From contig NC_083571.1 of the NCBI RefSeq assembly GCF_027579695.1, forward strand, positions 84,147,888 to 84,211,887: a stretch of DNA of 64,000 nt. The letters are read 5' to 3'. The translations under genes and the position numbers were made by a program. Within the stretch, counting starts at the first letter, position 1. Every line of letters begins with the position of its first letter. Source of the DNA: Neoarius graeffei (taxonomy: Eukaryota > Chordata > Actinopteri > Siluriformes > Ariidae). Below, piece after piece: positions 56,650 to 64,000 of the stretch. The notes beneath the pieces were generated by a model that did not search any database, was not told the origin of the DNA, and saw only the letters and a list, made by a program, of their open reading frames with translations.

Positions 56650-57640
56650 ACAGTGCTGAAAAAAATTTCCAGGTGAAATTAACACTCATGCAGGGCCATA
56701 ATAGTGCTACCATTGTGCTTGTGTGACTTGCACCAAATGTTCTGTGTCACCTAAGGTGTCACCTGCCACCCTCAACTGTTTAAAACAAACCCCTAGGTGA
56801 AGCTGTTAACCATGACCCAGCCACATAATTGAATATGGTGTGGGCCTCCTTAGTTCTATTACTTGGGTATCAGAAGCATACTCTAAAATGTTAGCTGTCT
56901 GCTAGTATTATTGTCTAATTTTGCAAATGTTTACATAATGTCTTTCTCTCTACAGTATGTAGTGAATGTCCAGATTTTAGTATTGACACAGAAGCAAATT
57001 TTCAGGTTTTAACCAAGGCCAAGTTTTCAGTGTCAGAATCACCTTGATTAGTTAAGTCATATTGAGCATGAACATTGATGAATGTTATGTAAAAGAAGTG
57101 GATGAACACGAGTCCATTTCTTCCTTTAGTTTACGGACCTTGCACTTGCACTGCCTGAAATATGAGCTGACTTATTAATACTGAACTAACTCTAGACATA
57201 CGTATGCTACCATAATTTTTCTCTTGATTAAAGCAAGATTATATTAAGACCCCTCACTCAGTACTTTTATGTACTTTTAATTTTCAGTGTCACTGCAAAA
57301 TATGAACGGCTGAAACTAAATGTCAGAGCAGCCTTTTACTTCCTGATTGATGGCATGGCAGTAAAGGGTTGAAATATCATGTCAAATCATTCAGCCATCG
57401 GTGTGCATGCACTTTTACAGCCTTTGCAGACTCAGGCCTGTCAGTTTTATGTCTTTTTATGGCTGCAGACAGTGGGATTACATTATCAATATTGTCTCCC
57501 TCTGCTTCAGCTTTTCATCCATCACCATATTGCCCTTCACCTTAGCAGAGAGGAATGCCTCTCCTTGTTTGATGACATGTTAAGAATTATCTCCCAGAGC
57601 TCCTTTAATTAGTGTAGTCGTAAAGAAAAAAAAAGAAAAG
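56650..57640. other. Intergenic, nothing recognised
   Basis: Mixed-composition sequence without a supported gene or repeat. Confidence 0.45.
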
Positions 57641-57925
57641 AAGTGCAGACAGTGATTCTCAAAAGGCTCCCAAGGGGAGAGAGGCGGGGCATCATTCTGA
57701 GTTTATTAGCGCTGTTAATTAATTGCCATTGAAGCATGTTGATTAATTGCTGTTACACTGTAGCCTATGAAATTCAGGGACTCATTGATTGTGCTTATTG
57801 CCTGTACGCTATAACTCAGAGTGAGACGTATTTTATGGCATCACTATGGAAACGGAAGGGTAGTATATTGCGGTTGGCTGATATTTAAATCTATAGGGCA
57901 ATTAAAGTCCTACACATCAAGGCTT
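57641..57925. promoter_or_regulatory. Possible conserved noncoding element
   Basis: Unlike the surrounding repeats, the sequence is unique-looking and rich in homeodomain-type motifs: ttaattaattg (57715-57725) and gattaattgc (57742-57751), with aaattcaggg and catcactatggaaac further on. Clustered TAATTA sites are common in vertebrate developmental enhancers. This is judged by eye only. Confidence 0.22.
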
Positions 57926-58329
57926 GAGGATGAGATGGACATTTAATAAGTTACATGTTTTAGTTTTTATTTGTAATGTATATTGCTTTCAACAGTGCAC
58001 ATGGATGTCACGTACACATAGCTGCACGTATCCGTAGAAAATAGCACAGTGGTAGAGGACCTCAAGCACTGCACCATATTACTTAAGGTGTAATATTTGG
58101 ATTTGTTCTCCATGGCTTTAGAGGATAAGCAATCCGTTCACAGTAGGTAGTGGATAATTTATGGCCTGGAGCGAGCAAATGTATGTGTTCATATGTCTGT
58201 TCTCTTTCCAGCTAATTTACTTTATGAAACCAAATGTGTCCGTTAACATTTAAGTGAAATCATCCACACCCTAATGTTGGCAGTATGTTAAGGTTATGCA
58301 GGTCTATTTAGAGGATTGTCTATACACAC

Positions 58330-58710
58330 ATACACACTCTCACACTCACTCACAGAAACAGGTTCTTCTGGCCACACTGTGGTTGCTTTGTGAAGCTGCC
58401 AAGCTCCTTAATTGACCACCACTCCAACTTGTCTGCTCACAGGTGAACCAACTTTACTGGGTCGCAAACGTCTAGCTGTAAACCAGACGCTTATTTGGGC
58501 CTGAATCTGACATGTGACAGACAGGTTAGCCCCTTCCTAACAGGATATAATTCAAGGGGCCTGTTTGATTTCTTTCAGCTGGCAAGTTGTGTCAAAACCT
58601 TTAACAGAACTGTGAGTGTGTGTGTGCCTGGTTCAAGGGAATGATCAATAGTTATTACACAGCACCGTGTTGCTGAGCTCAGATGGGCCGTGTTGTTTGC
58701 ACAGGTGCCC
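58330..58710. promoter_or_regulatory. Possible conserved noncoding element
   Basis: The stretch is repeat-poor and GC-balanced, with a RUNX-type tgtggttg (58378-58385), ttaattgacc and tgacatgtgac. Low confidence, from appearance only. Confidence 0.2.
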
Positions 58711-59062
58711 AACAATGCAGCGCTCTGCACTGAAGCTTTTCCAGCTCATATCCCCCCTGCATGGTGTATGGTGGCAGTCATCTTCAGTAGCCCCTTGCTC
58801 CAAACAGCACGCACACACACACACACTACTCTGAGTCTCGTTATTAATATGTATCCCATTATGTTTTTCCCTTTCTTATACACATGAAAATGTATTTGTG
58901 TCTGTATTCCAGACACAGACAGAAGTCACTGAGCGCAGCAATTGCTTTTACTTTTATCTCCATCTGGCAGATTAATTGTGTATTAATATTATTAACTCGT
59001 GGGATCTCTGTACATTGTGTAGTAAATACTTATAAACTATTATTGGAAGTTGTGTATGTGTG

Positions 59063-59063
<1 letters not shown>

Positions 59064-59112
<49 letters not shown>
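59064..59112. repeat. (ATT)n microsatellite
   Basis: About 16 ATT units. Confidence 0.95.
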
Positions 59113-59611
59113 GTCTGGATGGCATGAGTTGTCTTCTATGACACCATTACAAACATCAGACAAAAAAAAAAGCAAAAACCTATTTGTTTTAAACATTTGT
59201 AATTTGAAACTGTATGCTTGATATTATGCTTTTATATGCTAACTATGTGGAGATAAGTACCTTAATACTTACCCTACCACTAAGTACTTAATGATTTCTG
59301 CAAAGCAGTGTCCTTTGTAATGTACAGAGCTATGTGCTATGAATTATTAATGCTGTAATTGGGCCAGATGGCATGATATGCAAGGTTTGCACAAACATCT
59401 GATCTGCTCTCAGTGATGAGTAAATTGACTAAGTACCTCTTAATATGAATTATACTGACTGTAGATCAAAAACGATCATCATTCGTCTTATGATAATTGC
59501 TGAGTGAAGCGAGGCATTGGATATTTTTTTCTTCCTTTTCACCATTATGCCTTTTCTGGTATATTAATAGAATCAGTCTTGGAGGAAAACATACAGTACT
59601 ATGGACTCTTT

Positions 59612-59615
<4 letters not shown>

Positions 59616-59681
<66 letters not shown>
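59616..59681. repeat. (AC)n microsatellite
   Basis: About 33 AC units ending exactly where the mariner-like element begins. Confidence 0.95.
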
Positions 59682-59685
<4 letters not shown>

Positions 59686-60111
59686 GTGTTTCAAAAAATT
59701 GGATATCATTTCACAATGTAATAACTTTGCCAATTCTTGTTCAACTGATGTCAAATTTTAACATTTTTTCTGAACAGGTCAAAATTTTAGGTTTAATGTT
59801 TTTTTTTTCTTTTTAGGTATAGAAATGGCATTGACTGGAAAAGAAAAGGCGTTTTGTGTGTTAGAGTACGCTCGAACACAGTCAAACAAGACTGTGCAGC
59901 GTGCATTTATGAGAGAATTCCCTAAAAATGCACCAACTGCAGTGAAGATTTAGGCATGGCACAAAAAGTTCAAAGAGGAAGGCTGTCTGTGTGTGTCTGT
60001 CTCTCAGGTGGTGTACATATTGAAAATTTGTGAAATCGGTCATGGAATCCACATACCTTTTAATTTCTCATTCAAATTTTGAGGAATAAATCTTATATTG
60101 CTCAACATTAA
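59682..60111 (+). mobile_element. Internally deleted mariner-like element with a DUF4817-type N-terminus
   Basis: It starts CAGGGTGTTTCAAAAAATTGG. ATG 59825 opens MALTGKEKAFCVLEYARTQS, then VQRAFMREFPKNAPTAVKI, a stop, and AWHKKFKEEGCL. This helix-turn-helix N-terminus is known mainly from arthropod transposases annotated as DUF4817. The frame then jumps to the family's 3' part (GGVHIENL, then a noncoding tail with ggaataaatc), so the catalytic domain is deleted. No right inverted terminus was found. Confidence 0.65.
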
Positions 60112-60187
60112 GCCTGTTCAGTTTCATTTGCCTCGACTATGTAGCATACCAGTAGTGCAGTAGTGTGTGTGTGCATATATATATATA

Positions 60188-61795
60188 CAGTGGGGCAAAA
60201 AAGTATTTCATCAGTCACCAATTGTGCAAATTCTCCCTCTTAAAAAGATGAGAGAGGCCTGTAATTTTCATCATAGGTATACCTCAACTATGAGAGACAA
60301 AATGAGAAAAAAAATCCAGAAAATCACATTGTCTGATTTTTAAAGAATTTATTTGCAAATTATGGTGGAAAATAAGTATTTGGTCAATAACAAAAGTTCA
60401 TCTCAATACTTTGTTATATACCCTTTGTTGGCAATGACAGAGGTCAAACGTTTTCTGTAAGTCTTCACAAGGTTTTCACACATTGTTGCTGGTATTTTGG
60501 CCCATTCCTCCATGCAGATCTCCTCTAGAGCAGTGATGTTTTGGGGCTGTCGCTGGGCAACACGGATGTTCAACTCCCTCCAAAGATTTTCTATGGGGTT
60601 GAGATCTGGAGACTGGCTAGGCCACTCCAGGACCTTGAAATGCTTCTTACGAAGCCACTCCTTCGTTGCCCGGGCAGTGTGTTTGGGATCACTGTCATGC
60701 TGAAAGACCCAGCCACATTTCATCTTCAATGCCCTTGCTGATGGAAGGAGGTTTTCACTCAAAATCTCACGATACATGGCCCCATTCATTCTTTCCTTTA
60801 CACGGATCAGTCGTCCTGGTCCCTTTGCAGAAAAACAGCCCCAAAGCATGATGTTTCCACCCCCATGCTTCACAGTAGGTATGATGTTCTCTGGATGCAA
60901 CTCAGCATTCTTTCTCCTCCAAACACGACAAGTTGAGTTTTTACCAAAAAGTTCTATTTTGGTTTCATCTGATCATATGACATTCTCCCAGTCCTCTTCT
61001 GGATCATCCAAATGCTCTCTAGCAAACTTCAGACGGGCCTGGACATGTACTGGCTTAAGCAGGGGCACTGCTTAATTTGGCACTGCATGATTTGAGTCCC
61101 TGCAGCGTAGTGTGTTACTGATGGTAGCCTTTGTTACTTTAGTCCCAGCTCTCTGCAGGTCATTCACTAGGTCCCCCTGTGTGGTTCTGGGATTTTTGCT
61201 CACCACTCTTGTGATCATTTTGACCCCATGGGGTGAGATCTTGCGTGGAGCCCCAGATCGAGGGAGATTATCAGTGGTCTTGTATGTCTTCCATTTTCTA
61301 ATATTTGCTCCCACAGTTGATTTCTTCACACCAAGCTGCTTACCTATTGCAGATTCAGTCTTCCAAGCCTGGTGCAGGTCTACAATTTTGTTTCTGGTGT
61401 CCTTTGACAGCTCTTTGGTCTTGGCCATAGTGGAGTTTGGAGTGTGACTGTTTAAGGTTGTGGACAGGTGTCTTTTATACTGATAAAGAGTTCAAACAGG
61501 TGCCATTATTAATACAGGTAACGAGTGGAGGACAGAGGAGCCTCTTAAAGAAGAAGTTACAGGTCTGTGAGAGCCAGAAATCTTGCTTGTTTGTAGGTGA
61601 CCAAATACTTATTTTTTCAAAGAATTTACCAATTAATTCATTAAAAATCCTACAATGTGATTTCCTGGATTCTTTCCCCCCATTCTCTCTCTCATAGTTG
61701 AAGTGTACATATGATGAAAATTACAGGCCTCTCTCATCTTTTTAAGTGGGAGAACTTGCACAATTGGTGGCTGACTAAATACTTTTTTGCCCCAC

Positions 61796-61797
<2 letters not shown>
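60188..61797 (-). mobile_element. Tc1-like transposon (CAGTGGGGCAAAAAAG family), copy 2
   Basis: A close relative of 3284-4888 in the opposite orientation. TA flanks at the left (60186-60187); the right flank reads TG. It lies in a TA-rich tract (tatatatata at 60177-60187, (TA)n from 61801), an obvious Tc1 target. Confidence 0.94.
60403..61428 (-). pseudogene. Tc1 transposase pseudogene, copy 2
   Basis: ATG 61428 opens [20 protein letters not shown]. The DNA-binding half is intact to SNTLR near 61100, where the frame is lost by a small rearrangement. The catalytic half is readable but has a TGA for Trp just before SDETKIE (near 60973). The second Asp ([10 protein letters not shown]) and Glu (DLNPIENLW) remain, and the end GYITKY is at 60403. 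Together with copy 1 it shows what each copy has lost relative to the family. Confidence 0.9.

Positions 61798-61800
<3 letters not shown>

Positions 61801-61872
<72 letters not shown>
61801..61872. repeat. (TA)n microsatellite followed by (AC)n
   Basis: About 33 TA units and then a short AC run (61871-61886) directly after the Tc1 end. Confidence 0.95.
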
Positions 61873-61886
<14 letters not shown>

Positions 61887-62211
61887 TGTTAAATATTCAA
61901 TGTGGTCTATCAGGAATCCATTGCTCCTTGTCTGTCACACACTTGTGACTTTTGCAGTGTAAGGAATTTGCACTGTAAGGGAAAGACATTCTAATTCGAC
62001 TCTAAATACCATTGTGGTATCGGGGGTGTGATCGAGTATTGCCTGTGGATAGAGAGGAAACAGGTAGAATCAATAGATAACACGTGATGGGTTTCACCTT
62101 TGTTTGATTACTGGCAATTTATAGAAAATAAACCTGAGGCTGAAGAGAAGATTGCTGAAAATACTGTATTATGAAATAGTCTCTGGTTCAGCAAGCAATT
62201 TCCCCTTAGCC

Positions 62212-63875
62212 AACCATACTTTCTCTCTTAATACAGAAATCACTCATCATCATCATCATCATTTCTTCCCACATGATTGGCCTTGGGGCATGCCATTGGA
62301 AAATTATATTCCAATAGACACTTGAGATTCTTTTTTGTCCATTATTATCTTCCATGCCTGCTGCTGATCTACTCCCAATAGGTCTGCCACATTTCTCCAT
62401 ATCTTGTTTGACCTCATCTCATCTCATTATCTCTAGCCGCTTTATCCTGTTTTATGGGGTCGCAGGCAAGCTGGAGCCTATTTCAGCTGACTACGGGTGA
62501 AAGGCGGGGTACACCCTGGACAAGTCGCCAGGTCATCACAGGGCTGATACATAGACACAGACAACCATTCACACTCACATTCACACCTACAGTCAATTTA
62601 GAGTCACCAGTTAACCTAACCTGCATGTCTTTGGACTGTGGGGGAAACCAGAGCACCCAGAGGAAACCCACACGGACATGGGGAGAACATGCAAACTCCA
62701 GACAGAAAGGGCCTTGCTGGCCACGGGGCTCAAACCTGGACCTTCTTGCTGTGAGGCGACACCACTACACCACCGTGCCGCCCCTTGTTTGACCTGTGTT
62801 TATCAAATAATGTTTGTTTCTGTAGTGCATCATTTTCCATTTGGCAAATGTGAGCCAAGCATTTAAGGAACTGTAACTGGCAGAAATCGTCAATGGGCTG
62901 TGAATTAGTGATTTCATCCAACTGTTGGTTTCATATCCTGAAAGCCCAGTCTAGCTGGCCTTTGTTTGAGTTACTGGGTTTATTCCTTTCTTCATATCTT
63001 TGTGCGAGGAAACCTTTCCATCCTGTTTCTAATTTTTGTACTTCTTTAGTGGAAAGATCCCATGCCTGGGTACTATAGTGCAACCGAGTGCTGACACATG
63101 CATATAAAATCTTTATGCATCTGTTCAGATGAATCTCACGATCAAGTCAAACCATGTTTTGGCTCATTCCACTTCTGGAAGGCAGAAGAGACTCCAAGGT
63201 GTAAGAATGCTGATGAGTTTTCGGATTGGTAATTTCATATCCAAGGTAGCAGAAACTCCTGACATTCTTGATATCATAGTTATTGACAGTTATTAAGGAC
63301 TTCTTGTCCGTGATGGATTCATCCACGTTGAATGCAATAGCCTCAGTCATGCTATAGGACATTTGTAGGCCAACTCTTCTGAAAGTATTGTCTGATATCT
63401 CTAAGATTTGTTTAAGCTCTGTAATAATTTTTGAGAATATTGGCATATTATCAGCATAGAGAAGCTCATTTACACAGGTTTTGCCACTTGCAGGGGCTCA
63501 ACTGTGAAGTTCACATGGTGACACTTCTATTGGTATTGCAAACTCTACCAAAAGACCAGTATCAGGAAGTTGTTTCAAGATATCACGTCTTGCACATTGC
63601 ATGACAATGTCCATATAAATGTTAAAGATAGATGGTACGCTTAAGGGCAGCTTGACAACATCCTACTCAGGGCTCAAAATAATGGCTTGCACCCTTTATA
63701 CAAGCTTTTGTCCCAGTGTAGAGAGCTCTCATGATTGAGACGAGCCTGGGGCAGTGAAGAGGAATTTCTAGAATGCCAAACAACGCTTCTCGAGGGATCC
63801 GATTGTCGGCTGCTTTAAGATCGATAAAATTTAAGATTGATGCTTTGTCTTTTGGTGTTGTCCTCTTTTCGTTCC
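62212..63875 (-). mobile_element. LINE relic, split by a SINE
   Basis: In minus-strand order: an RT fragment with FIDLKAADNRIPREALFGIL (63882-63667; D of the first RT box), then VRSFCYLGYEITNPK (63446-63147). A C-terminal region follows, with STQAWDLSTKEVQKLETGW, CQLQFLKCLAHICQM and, beyond the SINE, a fragment to 62212. The catalytic YxDD box was not seen, so parts are missing. It is a non-LTR element; the clade is uncertain. Confidence 0.65.
62415..62783 (-). repeat. V-SINE with perfect 12-bp target duplication
   Basis: Full-length minus-strand copy inside the LINE relic. CTTGTTTGACCT occurs at 62403-62414 and 62784-62795. Confidence 0.94.
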
Positions 63876-64000
63876 ATCTCATCTCATCTCATTATCTCTA
63901 GCCGCTTTATCCTTCTACAGGGTCTCAGGCAAGCTGGAGCCTATCCCAGCTGACTACGGGCGAAAGGCAGGGTACACCTTGGACAAGTCGCCAGGTCATC
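63876..64000 (-). repeat. V-SINE, cut by the window end
   Basis: Tail and part of the core are present (tctcatctcattatctctag, then ggacaagtcgccaggtcatc). The head lies beyond the window. Confidence 0.85.

Noticed and set aside
56336-56713. Long open frames with HSLTHSLT repeats on the minus strand
   Set aside because: They follow from a GTGA-type tandem repeat whose period is a multiple of three; no start context, splice signal or family resemblance.

Overview
The window is animal DNA, almost certainly from a ray-finned (teleost) fish. The evidence is three vertebrate-type host genes, dense V-SINE-type tRNA-derived SINEs, several Tc1 families (one of Sleeping Beauty type), L2/Rex-like LINE debris, TWA-flanked Harbinger-like MITEs and long AC, TA, TTA and GAAA microsatellites. 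The species cannot be determined from the sequence alone.

All three recognisable host genes lie on the minus strand. (1) A five-exon gene spans 28662 down to 11358. It encodes a predicted 255-residue protein with an Isy1-like N-terminal half; I do not recognise its name. Its 9.8-kb fourth intron is full of transposons. (2) A two-exon gene spans 39697 to 37216 and encodes a 752-residue CARD plus ankyrin-repeat protein matching fish Caiap, an inflammasome adaptor. (3) The single-exon jun gene (c-Jun, 320 residues) spans 44155 to 43193. Upstream of it lies the arrangement known from mammalian JUN: CCAAT, a TGACATCA site, a MEF2 site and a distal TTACCTCA site. caiap lies about 3.5 kb downstream of jun in the same orientation.

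Most of the rest is mobile DNA, much of it nested. Region 1-6400 has a LINE tail, a Tc1 and a Tc1-inside-Tc1. Region 7788-9160 has an orphan exon beside a small transposon carrying a THAP exon pair and a convergent second-gene exon. Region 12146-15255 is a Tc1 split by an element with a 6-bp target duplication. Region 15800-20600 holds a LINE with a perfect 87-bp inverted repeat, a THAP exon, a MITE and a 719-bp foldback flanked by TTAA. Region 22.6-28.1 kb contains a probable LTR fossil and a four-element nest closed by a perfect 14-bp duplication. Region 31-37 kb has a Sleeping-Beauty-type fossil and three further Tc1 copies. Region 46-53 kb has SINEs, two Harbinger-like elements nested in one SINE, and relics of another Tc1 family. 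Region 53-59.7 kb is comparatively repeat-poor and may hold conserved noncoding sequence. Region 59.7-64 kb has an internally deleted mariner-like element, a second copy of the inner Tc1 family and a LINE relic.

No tRNA or rRNA gene, CRISPR array or bacterial-type operon was seen. The three host genes share no visible pathway. The possible undescribed items are the Isy1-like gene, the two-gene THAP transposon derivative and the 6-bp-duplication element.
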